This document shows positions 1-9,511 of a stretch of 64,000 nt of DNA, piece after piece; the first letter of the stretch is position 1; each line of letters starts with the position of its first letter. The notes beneath the pieces were generated by a model. That model saw only the letters and a program-made list of their open reading frames with translations, was not told where the DNA came from and made no database searches. Origin of the DNA: JAPOXR01 sp963664715. GTDB taxonomy: Bacteria > Pseudomonadota > Alphaproteobacteria > Rhodobacterales > Rhodobacteraceae. The stretch is taken from contig CAXXUY010000011.1 in NCBI GenBank assembly GCA_963664715.2, forward strand, positions 496,001-560,000, in the 5' to 3' direction. A program made the position numbers and the translations under genes.

Positions 1-170
1 TGCGGGTCCACCTTCCGACAGGTTTCCCCGGGAGTCGCGAGTATGACCGTCCGGTTCTGGCGAAGCTGCGGCCCATGCATCAGGGCACAAGGGGATCGGT
101 CGGGTCGCATCAGGCAGATTCGTGAGGCGTGGACAGTGTCACTGTGCCTACGCGGCGCAATCGTGAAGGT

Positions 171-1181
171 TCACTGCCTGCGGCCGTCCTGCCGGAAAGT
201 CAACTGGTGACTCTCGTCCCAGGTAATTCCGCATTCCTCCCCTTCGGATGGAATTGGAGCCGTGCCGTCCTGACGCAGCGTGAACAGCGTTCCGTCGTCA
301 AGCCTGATGTGAAGCAGAGTTTCCGCTCCCAACGCCTCGGCATAGGTCATCCGCCCCCTGACCTGCCCTTCCCCAACTGTGCAGACCTGTGAGTGCTCGG
401 GCCTGACGCCCAACAGCGACGCACCCTTGCCAAGGTCGCCGGCCACATTCGCCGGGAGGAAATTCGTCGCTGGTGACCCGATGAATCCGGCCACGAACGT
501 GGTTCTGGGGTCGGAGTAAACCTGAAGCGGTTCGCCCACCTGGTCAGCAACACCCTCATTCATCACGATCATACGGTCTGCCAGGGTCATAGCTTCCACT
601 TGGTCGTGCGTGACGTAGAGCGAGGTAATTCCCAGCTCCCTCTGCAGGTCCTTGATCTCGAGGCGCATCTGTACCCTGAGCTTTGCATCGAGATTGCTCA
701 GCGGTTCATCAAAAAGGAACGCCTTGGGTTTGCGCACGATTGCACGTCCCATGGCAACACGCTGGCGCTGACCTCCGGAAAGTTCCCGCGGCTTCCTGTC
801 AAGCAGCGCTTCGAGTTGCAGCATTTCAGCAGCGGACTGGACGCGGTCAGAGATTTCCTGCCGGGGAACGCGGGCGATCTTCAACCCGTACGCCATGTTG
901 TCAAATACAGACATGTGCGGATAGAGCGCGTAGTTCTGAAACACCATCGCTATATCGCGATCCATGGGTTCCTCGTCATTCACGCGCATACCGTCGATCC
1001 GAACCTCTCCACTCGTTACCGTCTCAAGTCCCGCCACCATCCTCAGGAGCGTGGACTTTCCGCAACCGGACGGACCGACAATCACGATGAATTCGCCATC
1101 CTGAATGTCTATCGAAACCCCGTGGATGACCTCGGTGTTTCCGAAACTCTTGTGGACATCATCAAGCGCAATCGTTGCCAT
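171..1181 (-). CDS. ugpC: ABC transporter ATP-binding protein, UgpC/MalK type
   Basis: This is the ATPase subunit that would energise the UgpAE permease at the inner membrane. Walker A GPSGCGKST lies at residues 36-44, the signature LSGGQ at about 134-138, Walker B FLFDEP at about 155-160 and the switch histidine in THDQ near 192. The C-terminal third has the TOBE/regulatory fold typical of CUT1 ATPases (VRPEHS motif). The 336-residue length is slightly short for this family. It is the last gene of a four-gene minus-strand operon and starts 3 bases after ugpE. The UgpC name rests on the neighbouring UgpB-like binding protein. The ATPase alone could equally serve another sugar importer. Confidence 0.88.
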   Translation of the reverse strand: MATIALDDVHKSFGNTEVIHGVSIDIQDGEFIVIVGPSGCGKSTLLRMVAGLETVTSGEVRIDGMRVNDEEPMDRDIAMVFQNYALYPHMSVFDNMAYGLKIARVPRQEISDRVQSAAEMLQLEALLDRKPRELSGGQRQRVAMGRAIVRKPKAFLFDEPLSNLDAKLRVQMRLEIKDLQRELGITSLYVTHDQVEAMTLADRMIVMNEGVADQVGEPLQVYSDPRTTFVAGFIGSPATNFLPANVAGDLGKGASLLGVRPEHSQVCTVGEGQVRGRMTYAEALGAETLLHIRLDDGTLFTLRQDGTAPIPSEGEECGITWDESHQLTFRQDGRRQ

Positions 1182-1184
1182 TTT

Positions 1185-2030
1185 CTATTTCTCGCTTTCC
1201 ATGAGGCCCCGGACAAACAGCTTCTGCATCAGGACGACCACGAAGACCGGCGGGATCATTGCAAGAAGTGACGTCGCCATGATCACCGGCCAGTCCGCAA
1301 TGTCATCGCCTGAAGGAAACATCTGCTTGATACCCATGACGATGGTGTTCATCTGCGGGTCTGTCGTAATCAGCAGCGGCCATAAGTACTGGTTCCACCC
1401 GTAGATGAAGAGAATGACGAACAGTGCCGCGATATTCGTGCGGCTCATCGGCAGGAGTATGTCCAGGAAAAACCTCATCGGACGGGACCCGTCCACGCGC
1501 GCGGCCTCGGCCAGTTCATCCGGGACAGTCATGAAGAACTGCCTGAACAGGAATGTGGCGGTCGCCGAAGCGATCAAAGGAAAGATCAGTCCCGAGTAGG
1601 AATTCAGCATTCCGAACCGTGCGGCAACTTCATAGGTCGGCACGATCCGCACTTCCACCGGCAGCATCAGCGTAAGGAAAATCAACCAGAAGACCAGTCG
1701 GCGGCCCGGAAACCGGAAATAGACGATGGCAAAAGCAGACAACAGCGAAATCACGATCTTTCCGAACGCAATCCCCAGGGCCATTATTGCGGAGTTCAGC
1801 AGCATCTTGGCAACGGGCGCGTTGACACCGGACACGAGCGCTCGTCCATAGTTTTCCAGGAACTTGTCGCCCGGCAAGAGCGGCATCGGCGGCTTGACGA
1901 TTTCCTGCTGTTCGACCGTCGAAGCAACAAATGCCAGCCAGATGGGAAAGAAGATCAGTGCAACCCCGCAAATGAGGCCGACATGGATCAACCAGTAGGA
2001 CGCGCCCCGTTTTTCCACCATGCCGCTCAT
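1185..2030 (-). CDS. ugpE: ABC transporter permease, UgpE type
   Basis: This is an inner-membrane permease of the CUT1 family (MalG/UgpE side), 281 residues with about six hydrophobic segments. The EAA loop that docks on the ATPase is visible (ELAEAARVDGSRPMRFFLDI). The start codon overlaps the ugpA stop by one base (TGATG), which indicates translational coupling. With UgpA it should form the channel for glycerol-3-phosphate or glycerophosphodiesters. The substrate is inferred from the binding protein. Confidence 0.87.
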   Translation of the reverse strand: MSGMVEKRGASYWLIHVGLICGVALIFFPIWLAFVASTVEQQEIVKPPMPLLPGDKFLENYGRALVSGVNAPVAKMLLNSAIMALGIAFGKIVISLLSAFAIVYFRFPGRRLVFWLIFLTLMLPVEVRIVPTYEVAARFGMLNSYSGLIFPLIASATATFLFRQFFMTVPDELAEAARVDGSRPMRFFLDILLPMSRTNIAALFVILFIYGWNQYLWPLLITTDPQMNTIVMGIKQMFPSGDDIADWPVIMATSLLAMIPPVFVVVLMQKLFVRGLMESEK

Positions 2031-2911
2031 CAGTAGTGCACCCTCCGCTCGATGTATTTGAACTGCACGATCGTCAGAAGGCCGACAACGAACAGCAGAA
2101 TCACCGACTGGGCTGCAGATGAACCCTGGTCCTGCCCAACGAAACCGTCAGCAAAGACCTTGTAGACAAGAATGGTCGTGGATTGCTGGGGTCCTCCGCC
2201 GGTGATCGTGTGAATCACGCCGAAGGTCTCGAAGAATGCGTAGACGACATTGACCACCAGCAGGAAGAAAGTGGTGGGCGAAAGAAGCGGAAACACGATG
2301 GTCCAGAAACGCTTCCAGAATCTTGCACCATCTATTGCAGCTGCCTCGATGACCGACCTGGGAATGGCCTGCAGCCCCGCAAGGAAGAACAGGAAATTGT
2401 AACTGATGCGTCCCCAGCTTGAGGCGACCACGACGAGTCCCATCGCCTCTTCCCCGTTCAGCACGTGGTTCCAGTCGTAGCCCAGGAGGCCCAGATACCA
2501 GGACACCAGCCCGACCCGGGTGTTAAACATGAACAGCCACAACACTCCCGCAACAGCCGGGGCTACCGCATACGGCCAGATCAGCAACGTGCGATAAGTG
2601 CCCGAACTCTTGATCAAGCGATCCGCAAGCACAGCCAGCCAGAGCGCCATTCCCATCGACACCACCGTGACAAGTGAAGAAAAGACGGCCGTGGTTACGA
2701 AACTCGCGCGGTAGAACGGATCCGTCAGAAGGAAGACGAAATTGCCGAGCCCGACAAACTGCGAACGCAGGCCAAATGGATCAGGAATGAACAGGGACTG
2801 CCATACCGCCTGGCCGGCAGGATAGAAGAAAAAGACAGCCGTTACCGCAAGCTGGGGAAAAACCAGGATGGCCGGCAACAGCCAACCGCGAAATTTGACC
2901 CGTTTCTCCAT
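2030..2911 (-). CDS. ugpA: ABC transporter permease, UgpA type
   Basis: This is the partner permease (MalF/UgpA side), 293 residues. A hydrophobic N-terminal segment is followed by a periplasmic loop and a membrane core ending with an EAA loop (VIEAAAIDGARFWKRFWTI). It follows ugpB after a 262-base gap that contains a strong hairpin, and it overlaps ugpE by one base. Sequence features and gene order ugpB-A-E-C match the known glycerol-3-phosphate importer layout. Confidence 0.87.
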   Translation of the reverse strand: MEKRVKFRGWLLPAILVFPQLAVTAVFFFYPAGQAVWQSLFIPDPFGLRSQFVGLGNFVFLLTDPFYRASFVTTAVFSSLVTVVSMGMALWLAVLADRLIKSSGTYRTLLIWPYAVAPAVAGVLWLFMFNTRVGLVSWYLGLLGYDWNHVLNGEEAMGLVVVASSWGRISYNFLFFLAGLQAIPRSVIEAAAIDGARFWKRFWTIVFPLLSPTTFFLLVVNVVYAFFETFGVIHTITGGGPQQSTTILVYKVFADGFVGQDQGSSAAQSVILLFVVGLLTIVQFKYIERRVHY

Positions 2912-3118
2912 TGGCTCAGCCAGTCATGTCAGTCGCTGCATCAATTGCATCCGCGCCACCATGGCCAACTTCCGACTTGATCGGCACCCCGGCATCCCGT
3001 TTCCCGGGCCGTGTTGATCGCACGAACCCCTGAGCAGTAATCCAGCCTGACTTCCCTTCAACAAGCGAGAGTCACGAGACCTTCACCTGAACAGGCCAGG
3101 TTCAGTTATTCTACAATT

Positions 3119-3148
3119 GCCGGAGCCGTCCATTTGAACGGCTCCGGC
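3119..3148 (-). promoter_or_regulatory. Strong hairpin between ugpB and ugpA
   Basis: A perfect 11-bp inverted repeat GCCGGAGCCGT/ACGGCTCCGGC (3119-3129 and 3138-3148) with an 8-base loop lies 25 bases after the ugpB stop. No U-run follows on the minus strand. It is therefore more likely an mRNA 3'-stabilising or partial-termination hairpin that favours binding-protein mRNA than a full terminator. This role is inferred from similar hairpins known in other ABC operons. Confidence 0.65.
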
Positions 3149-3173
3149 TGCAATGCCAGGATCTCGGCCGACG

Positions 3174-4499
3174 TCAGCGGTTTGCTTGCTCGAAACGCCG
3201 CAGAAGGACGTTCCCGCGTTCAACCGCGCTGTCGAGAGCAGCCTGGGCCGACTTGTCACCGGACCAGACCGCTTCCAGTTCTTCGTCGATGATGCCGCGG
3301 ATCTGGTCAAAATTGCCCAGGCGCAGCCCCTTCGAATTTGGTGTCGGTGCCTTGCCGGTCATCTGCATTCCTGCAATTTCCGTTCCCGGGTTGGCCTCGT
3401 AGAAGCCTTCGGCCTTGGTCTGGTCGGCAGCTTCCAGGGTAATCGGCAGATATCCCGTGTCCTGATGCCATTTCGCCTGGATGTCGGATGTCGACAGGAA
3501 GCTCAGGAATGCCGCGACACCCTTGTACTCCTCGTCATCATGCCCTGCCAGAACCCACAGGGATGATCCACCGATGATCGTGTTCTGCGGAGCACCTTCG
3601 ACTCCGTCCCAATAGGGCAGCGAACGGATCTCGAAATCGAATTCTGCCTGGGACTTCACACCCGCGTAGCCGGCCGAGCTCTCGGTGAACAGCGCGCACT
3701 CGCCTGCCCGGAAGTTCGCTCCACCTTCATTGCGGCGACCCGCATAGATGAACCTTCCATCCTGGGCCCAGTTCCCCATCGTTTCGATGTGCTTGACCTG
3801 GACCGGACCGTTGAATGTCAACTCTGTATCAAGTCCGGCAAAGCCGTTCTCCTTCGTTGCGAAGGGCACGTTGTGGTAAGCCGAGAAATTCTCCAGGTGA
3901 ACCCAGCTTTGCCAGGCGGTCGTCAGCGGGCAGTCGACGCCGCCTTCCTTGAGGGCGGTAAGCGCGGCATCAACCTGTTGCCATGTTGACAGATCCATGT
4001 CGGGATCGAGACCGGCCGATTCAAACAGGTCGCGGTTCACGTAAATGACCGGCGTTGACGAGTTATAGGGAAGGGACAGCATGTCTCCCTCAGTCGTCGT
4101 GTAGTAGCCCTTGACCGCGCCGAGATAACCATCAGGATTGAAGTCTGCTCCGCCTGCAGCCATCACCTTGTAGACAGGATTTATCGCTCCGCCTGCAGCC
4201 ATCATGGTCGCGGTGCCGACTTCGAACACCATCAGGATATGTGGCTGTTCGCCAGCACGGAACGCGGCGATGCCGGCATTCAGTGTTTCAGAGTAGTTGC
4301 CCTTGTGGCTCGCAACCACAACGAAGTCACTCTGCGAAGCATTGAATTTTTCAACCTGCTCCGCGAGCAGGTCCCCGAGTCGACCCGTAAACGCATGCCA
4401 CCATTCTACTTCAGTCTGTGCATAGGCTCCCGAAGTCAATGCAAGACTGGACGCTACCGCGCCTGCCAAGAGTTTCGTTTTGTTGAGAGTCCTCATCAA
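3174..4499 (-). CDS. ugpB: ABC transporter substrate-binding protein, UgpB type
   Basis: This is the periplasmic binding protein of the importer, 441 residues. It starts with a typical Sec signal peptide (basic N-terminus, hydrophobic core, cleavage expected after AYA near residue 27). The mature start EVEWWHAFTG and the following GRLGDLLAEQVEKFNAS region are characteristic of UgpB, which binds sn-glycerol-3-phosphate and glycerophosphocholine. A good Shine-Dalgarno AAGGGGA precedes the ATG. It is the first gene of ugpBAEC and the operon promoter should lie in 4500-4700. In studied bacteria ugp responds to phosphate starvation, but no convincing two-half Pho box was found here. There is no ugpQ phosphodiesterase gene in the window. 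Confidence 0.87.
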   Translation of the reverse strand: MMRTLNKTKLLAGAVASSLALTSGAYAQTEVEWWHAFTGRLGDLLAEQVEKFNASQSDFVVVASHKGNYSETLNAGIAAFRAGEQPHILMVFEVGTATMMAAGGAINPVYKVMAAGGADFNPDGYLGAVKGYYTTTEGDMLSLPYNSSTPVIYVNRDLFESAGLDPDMDLSTWQQVDAALTALKEGGVDCPLTTAWQSWVHLENFSAYHNVPFATKENGFAGLDTELTFNGPVQVKHIETMGNWAQDGRFIYAGRRNEGGANFRAGECALFTESSAGYAGVKSQAEFDFEIRSLPYWDGVEGAPQNTIIGGSSLWVLAGHDDEEYKGVAAFLSFLSTSDIQAKWHQDTGYLPITLEAADQTKAEGFYEANPGTEIAGMQMTGKAPTPNSKGLRLGNFDQIRGIIDEELEAVWSGDKSAQAALDSAVERGNVLLRRFEQANR

Positions 4500-4941
4500 T
4501 TGTCCCCTTCTGTTTTACAGTTGACAGATAATCGCCGGTCATCAGCAACAACGTCCGGACCGGCGTTGGATTCTGTTCCAGCTTCAGCAATCGCTTCTAG
4601 CCAACTGGCAGACGGATAACAAGCAGGCCCGGGCAGCCGGAAGTGCCGATTCCTGAGGTCATTCCTGGATGACTTTCCGGTGGGAGCAGGCAACGGAACC
4701 CGTTCGGAAATAGCCCGGAAACGCTCGAACCGGACGTGCACTGTCAGCCGGGGATGATCCGCGGCTGCCCTCCCGCCAGCCATGCGGTGGAGCAGAACTT
4801 TCGCAGTGCGCCTGGCATTCCGGATTCGCCCGTTCGAAAGGAATCTTCCTGAATGCGGTGGAGCAAACGGAACCACTTCAATATATCTCACTGCGGTGGA
4901 CAGTGTTGACTGCCAGGCGGACAGGCGGGGGAACGATTCCG
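4500..4941. other. Intergenic region between divergent ugpB and mutS
   Basis: This 442-base region must carry the promoters for ugpB (-) and mutS (+). No supported gene lies in it. A short direct repeat is present: ATGCGGTGGAGCAGAAC at 4782-4798 and ATGCGGTGGAGCAAAC at 4853-4868, with a third partial copy TGCGGTGGA at 4892-4900. Its role is unknown. Confidence 0.5.
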
Positions 4942-7590
4942 TTGGACAATTCGGCCAAGAGCCCGATGATGGTTCAGTACCGGAAGATCAAGGAGCAGCA
5001 CAAGGACGCGCTCCTTTTCTACCGCATGGGCGACTTCTACGAGATGTTCTTCGACGACGCAGTTACAGCGTCCGAAGCCCTCGACATCGCCCTGACAAAG
5101 CGCGGCAAGACCGAAAACCAGGACATTCCGATGTGCGGCGTGCCCGTTCGGGCGTCGGAAAACTATCTTCAGCGCCTGATCAGGCAGGGGTATCGCGTGG
5201 CGATCTGCGAGCAGACCGAGGATCCGGCCGAAGCCCGCAGGAGAGGCAGCAAATCTGTCGTGAGCCGGGAGGTCGTCAGGGTCATGACGCCCGGAACATT
5301 GACCGAGGACACGCTGCTTGATGCCCGCAGGCACAACTACCTGGCAGCCGTCTCCATCGTGCGCGGAAACTGGGCAGTCGCCTGGTCCGACATCTCGTCA
5401 GGCGACTTTCACTGCATGCCATGCGCAGCGTCGTCGCTTGGCTCGCAATTGGCCAGGATCTCCCCTGGCGAAATCATCGTTTCCGACAGTTTCGATGACG
5501 AGTCCGGTTCGCTGCTTGAGGAACTCGGCAGCCCGGTAACCCCTCTCTCCCCGGTGCATTTCGACAGCACTGCCGGCGAAAGACGGCTGCTGGAACTCTT
5601 CGGAGTCAAGTCACTGGATGCCTATGGCGAGTTCTCGAGGACAGAGCTGTCTGCACTTGGCGCGATCGTCTCCTATCTCGAGCTTACCCAGAGGGGAAAC
5701 CTGCCGCTGCTGCGCCCACCATCCCGGGAGGGGATGAGCCTGACCATGCAGATCGATGCGGCAACCCGCCGGAACCTGGAAATCTCGCACGACTTTTCCG
5801 GGAACCGGACCAACTCGTTGCTCGGAACGATTGACCGGACGAAAACTGCAGCAGGTGCCCGGTTGCTGGGCCTGCGTATCTCGGCACCGTCCACCGATGT
5901 CGAGGAAATCGAAGGACGGCTTGACGCCGTCGAATGGTTCGGAAACAGGTCAGGACTGAGGAATGACACAAGGAGTGAACTCGCAAAACTGCCCGACATC
6001 AGCCGCGCCCTGTCCAGGCTGTCGATGGGACGCGGTGGACCGCGCGACCTGTCGGCAATCAAGATCGGATTGACCCAGGCAGCCAGCATCAGCCGGATGC
6101 TGGGAGGCGGCAAGCTGCCTTTCGGGTTGGCAGAACGGGTGCCACTGCTCGGTTCACTCTCGAACTTCCGCGACCTCCTTGATCGGGCACTTGTTCCCGA
6201 ACCGCCAATCCAGTTGCGGGACGGCGGTTTCGTCGCCAGCGGGTTCGATGAAGAACTCGATGAAGAACGCCGGATGCGCGACGACGGCCGTTCAGTCATT
6301 GCCGCACTCCAGGCCGAATACGCCAGGGAAACGGGTATTGCCGCGATCAAGGTCAGGTACAACAATGTGCTGGGCTATTTCGTGGAAACTCCGGCTTCCC
6401 ATTCCGACAAAATGCTCTCCGGGCCACTTTCGGGAACGTTCTTTCACAGGCAGACAACCGCAAACGCGATACGCTTTTCGACAACCAGGCTTTCGGAACT
6501 GGAGTCGCGCATTCTCAATGCAGACGAACGCATCGCCAATATCGAGAGGCGAATCTTTGGCGAGTTGTGCGAACAGGTCGCCAGCGCTGCATCAGCACTT
6601 GCCCTGATCGCCGGTACGCTTGCAGAGCTCGATGTTGCATCGGCTTCGGCAGAACTCTCGGTCGAACAGAACTGGGCCCGGCCCGTAGTCGATGACAGCG
6701 GCAACCTGGATATCACCGCCGGACGTCATCCTGTCGTCGAAAACTCGCTTCGATCTGCCGGAAGCCAACAATTCGTCGCCAATCACTGCAGCCTTGCCAA
6801 TACAGGCGCTGCACCCTGTATCAGGGTCATCACCGGTCCCAACATGTCGGGCAAATCGACCTATCTGCGGCAAAACGCCCTGATTGCACTTCTTGCCCAG
6901 TCCGGTTCATTCGTACCCGCCGATTCTGCTCGCATCGGCCTTGTCTCACAATTGTTCTCGAGGGTCGGAGCAGCCGATGAACTTGCCCGCGGGCGTTCCA
7001 CCTTCATGGTTGAGATGGTGGAAACCGCTGCGATTCTCAACCAGGCAGACCGGCGGGCACTGGTAATTCTCGACGAGATCGGACGCGGAACCGCCACCTA
7101 TGACGGGTTGTCGATTGCATGGGCAACGCTGGAACATCTGCACGAGGTCAACAAGTGCAGAACGCTGTTTGCCACGCACTACCACGAACTGACCGGGCTG
7201 TCGGACCGGCTTGAACGCGTTGCCAATTCGACCGTGGCGGTGCGCGAATGGGAAGGCGAGGTTGTGTTTCTGCACGAGGTCCGCGACGGAACTGCTGACC
7301 GGTCGTACGGAATCCAGGTTGCAAGTCTTGCAGGAATGCCGCCGCCGGTCGTGGAGCGGGCACATCAGATTCTCGACAAACTCGAGCAGGGAAAGGACAG
7401 CGACAGGAGCAGGGCTGAAGCACTTCTGTCAGGACTTCCCCTGTTTGCGGAAGCCGCGGGCCCTCCACTCCAGCCTGCCAAGCCCCGCCAACGCGCAGTC
7501 GAGGAGCGACTGCGATCGGTGTTGCCGGATGAACTCAGTCCCCGGGAGGCACTGGACCTGATCTATGCGCTCAAGGAACTGCTTGACTGA
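4942..7590 (+). CDS. mutS: DNA mismatch repair protein MutS
   Basis: MutS recognises mismatches and recruits MutL. Domain order is complete: the mismatch-binding domain with the Phe-x-Glu motif in GDFYEMFF (residues 32-34 from the chosen start), connector, lever and clamp, then the ATPase with Walker A GPNMSGKST at about 632-640, the FMVEM region, Walker B VILDEIGRG and the THYHEL motif. I place the start at TTG 4942, preceded by GGCGGGGGA, because the family normally begins only a few residues before MMVQY. An upstream in-frame GTG at 4858 would add 28 unrelated residues, and ATG 4966 or 4969 is a further possibility. The product is about 882 residues, normal for bacterial MutS. It is convergent with grpE. 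Confidence 0.95.
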   Translation: MDNSAKSPMMVQYRKIKEQHKDALLFYRMGDFYEMFFDDAVTASEALDIALTKRGKTENQDIPMCGVPVRASENYLQRLIRQGYRVAICEQTEDPAEARRRGSKSVVSREVVRVMTPGTLTEDTLLDARRHNYLAAVSIVRGNWAVAWSDISSGDFHCMPCAASSLGSQLARISPGEIIVSDSFDDESGSLLEELGSPVTPLSPVHFDSTAGERRLLELFGVKSLDAYGEFSRTELSALGAIVSYLELTQRGNLPLLRPPSREGMSLTMQIDAATRRNLEISHDFSGNRTNSLLGTIDRTKTAAGARLLGLRISAPSTDVEEIEGRLDAVEWFGNRSGLRNDTRSELAKLPDISRALSRLSMGRGGPRDLSAIKIGLTQAASISRMLGGGKLPFGLAERVPLLGSLSNFRDLLDRALVPEPPIQLRDGGFVASGFDEELDEERRMRDDGRSVIAALQAEYARETGIAAIKVRYNNVLGYFVETPASHSDKMLSGPLSGTFFHRQTTANAIRFSTTRLSELESRILNADERIANIERRIFGELCEQVASAASALALIAGTLAELDVASASAELSVEQNWARPVVDDSGNLDITAGRHPVVENSLRSAGSQQFVANHCSLANTGAAPCIRVITGPNMSGKSTYLRQNALIALLAQSGSFVPADSARIGLVSQLFSRVGAADELARGRSTFMVEMVETAAILNQADRRALVILDEIGRGTATYDGLSIAWATLEHLHEVNKCRTLFATHYHELTGLSDRLERVANSTVAVREWEGEVVFLHEVRDGTADRSYGIQVASLAGMPPPVVERAHQILDKLEQGKDSDRSRAEALLSGLPLFAEAAGPPLQPAKPRQRAVEERLRSVLPDELSPREALDLIYALKELLD

Positions 7591-7613
7591 CGAGACGATT
7601 CAAGCCTCGCCGC

Positions 7614-8291
7614 TCAGCCGGCTGTACTGTCCTGCTCTACCAGGACCTCTCCGGCAGGCGACCCAGATGAAACTCCGACCTGGGCAGGCCGCAGCAACCG
7701 TTCATGCATGGTGAATCCTTCTGCCATGATTTCCATGATATTCCCGGCTTCAATGTCCTGAGAGGGCGCCTCGAACATCGCCTGGTGGAGCTTCGGATCA
7801 AATCTGTCTCCCTTTTCGGGACTGACAAGTTTGACGCCATGGCGCCCGACGGCATTCAGAAGTTCCTTCAATGTGAGTTCAATACCCTCGATCAGGGCGC
7901 GGGAGGTTTCCCTCTGGACGTCATCAACGCTGTTCAGGGCCATCTTCAGGCAGTCATGGACGGGAAGGAGGTCCCTGGCCAGTTTTGATGCGCCGAACTT
8001 CCCGGCCTCCTGCCTGTCCCTGTCGGAAATTCGCCGGATGTTCTCGACTTCTGCCAAGGCCCGATAATACTTGTCTTGCAACTCCTCGTACTTCTCGGCC
8101 GTGAGTTCATCCTCTTCGGATTGCTTTTCTTCCTCCGGCGAAGCCAGTGCTGTCTCGTCGGCCCCGCCATTCAACGAACCCGGTTCCATATCGTCCCTGC
8201 CCGGTTCTTCATCCTGGACGACAGCACTCTCTTCCGATTCAGTTTCGGGATTTGACTTCAGCTCTTCCTGCATCTCGACTTCTGTCCTCAT
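7614..8291 (-). CDS. grpE: Nucleotide exchange factor GrpE
   Basis: GrpE releases ADP from DnaK in the Hsp70 cycle. The 225-residue protein has a long acidic N-terminal tail rich in Glu and Asp, then the coiled-coil start YYRALAEVENIRRI, and the C-terminal beta domain containing FDPKLHQAMFEAP, all typical of GrpE. Its ATG overlaps the hrcA stop by 4 bases (ATGA), so the two are co-translated. dnaK-dnaJ is not nearby. It ends 23 bases from the mutS stop on the other strand. Confidence 0.95.
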   Translation of the reverse strand: MRTEVEMQEELKSNPETESEESAVVQDEEPGRDDMEPGSLNGGADETALASPEEEKQSEEDELTAEKYEELQDKYYRALAEVENIRRISDRDRQEAGKFGASKLARDLLPVHDCLKMALNSVDDVQRETSRALIEGIELTLKELLNAVGRHGVKLVSPEKGDRFDPKLHQAMFEAPSQDIEAGNIMEIMAEGFTMHERLLRPAQVGVSSGSPAGEVLVEQDSTAG

Positions 8292-9355
8292 TCGATCTTG
8301 TCTGACACGATCCGCCCAATCAGCTGCGCCGTATAGTCGACAATCGGAACGATCCGCCCATAGTTCAGCCGGGTCGGTCCAATCACGCCGACAGCGCCTA
8401 CGATTCTCTGGTCGCTGTTCATATAGGGCGAGATCACGAGAGTTGAACCTGTAAGTGAAAAAAGCCTGTTCTCGGAACCGATGAAGATCCTGACTCCTTC
8501 TCCACTTTCGACGTATTCGAGGAAATCCGCTATGTCGCGCTTGCGTTCCAGGTCGTCGAACAATTCGCGTATGCGGTCCATGTCACGGGTACCATCTTCA
8601 TCCTCAAGCAGATTGGACCGACCGCGCACGATCAGCCGCTCCTGACGCGCCTTTGCCGTGTCCCAGACAGCAAGGCCGCGCTCGACAAGCTCGCCTGCAA
8701 GCTGGTCGATCTCCAATCTCCGATTCCTGATCTCGTTGGTCACGACCTTTCGCAGATCCGCAATTGTTCGTCCCTTTGCGACTGCATTTATGAAGTTGGC
8801 CGCTTCGCGCATCGATGACGGTGTCTGGCCCGCCGGCGGTCTGAAGACCCGGTTTTCAACCTTGCCATCCTCGGTCACGAGAACGACCAGGGCCTGCCCG
8901 TCGCCCAGTGCAACAAACTCGACATGCTTGATCGGCGCATCAATCTTGGGCGTAAGGACAAGACTGGCCCCGTTGGTAAGCCTGGAGAGTACACGCCCAA
9001 CGCGCTCGAGCTTGGCCGCGACATCACCCGAACTCTCATGTGCAACCGACTCGATCAGGTTCCTTTCAACATCTTCGACCTGGTTGATCTCGAGCAATTC
9101 ATCGACGAACAGGCGCAGTCCGCGTTCAGTCGGAATCCGCCCCGCGGAAATATGAGGACTTTCCAGGAGGCCGAGAAACTCCAGGTCCTGCATGGTGTTG
9201 CGGATGGTCGCCGAAGACAGCCTCTGGTCCATGTCGCGGGAAAGCGTCCGCGAGCCAACAGGATTGCCATTCGCAAGATACATCTCGACCAGAACCTGAA
9301 ATACCTCCCGGTTCCGGTCCGACATTTCCTCGAGGGGCAACTCGGAGTTCTTCAT
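8288..9355 (-). CDS. hrcA: Heat-inducible transcription repressor HrcA
   Basis: HrcA represses class I heat-shock genes by binding CIRCE operators and is kept active by GroEL. The 355-residue sequence has the N-terminal winged helix (EVFQVLVEMYLANGNPVGSR, then SSATIRNTMQDLE) and the GAF-like C-terminal domain ending GVIGPTRLNYGRIVPIVDY, a family hallmark. It is the first gene of hrcA-grpE and is divergent from rph. No CIRCE inverted repeat was found in the 9356-9511 gap, so its targets are presumably elsewhere, for example groESL. Confidence 0.95.
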   Translation of the reverse strand: MKNSELPLEEMSDRNREVFQVLVEMYLANGNPVGSRTLSRDMDQRLSSATIRNTMQDLEFLGLLESPHISAGRIPTERGLRLFVDELLEINQVEDVERNLIESVAHESSGDVAAKLERVGRVLSRLTNGASLVLTPKIDAPIKHVEFVALGDGQALVVLVTEDGKVENRVFRPPAGQTPSSMREAANFINAVAKGRTIADLRKVVTNEIRNRRLEIDQLAGELVERGLAVWDTAKARQERLIVRGRSNLLEDEDGTRDMDRIRELFDDLERKRDIADFLEYVESGEGVRIFIGSENRLFSLTGSTLVISPYMNSDQRIVGAVGVIGPTRLNYGRIVPIVDYTAQLIGRIVSDKIE

Positions 9356-9511
9356 TCAATCCCGATGGTTGGCCATGGCGGGGCCGTATAGCTATGCGTT
9401 GTGGCATTCCGAGTCAACGATCCTGACCCCGGCAAGGGGATGCCGAGGTCGGTGATTGCCCTTCGAGGCCACATGACATATGCGGCGAGCAGCAACTGGA
9501 AAGGAATTGCC

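Noticed and set aside
4500..4560. Pho box before ugpB
   Set aside because: One CTGTCA half-site exists on the minus strand (in CTGTCAACTGTAAAACAG), but the required second half at the 11-base repeat distance is missing.
4496..4891. 131-residue minus-strand frame upstream of ugpB
   Set aside because: It overlaps the ugpB start and the mutS promoter region, and has the Arg-rich composition of a shadow frame.
9356..9511. CIRCE operator near hrcA
   Set aside because: Looked for TTAGCACTC-N9-GAGTGCTAA and close variants and found none in this gap.
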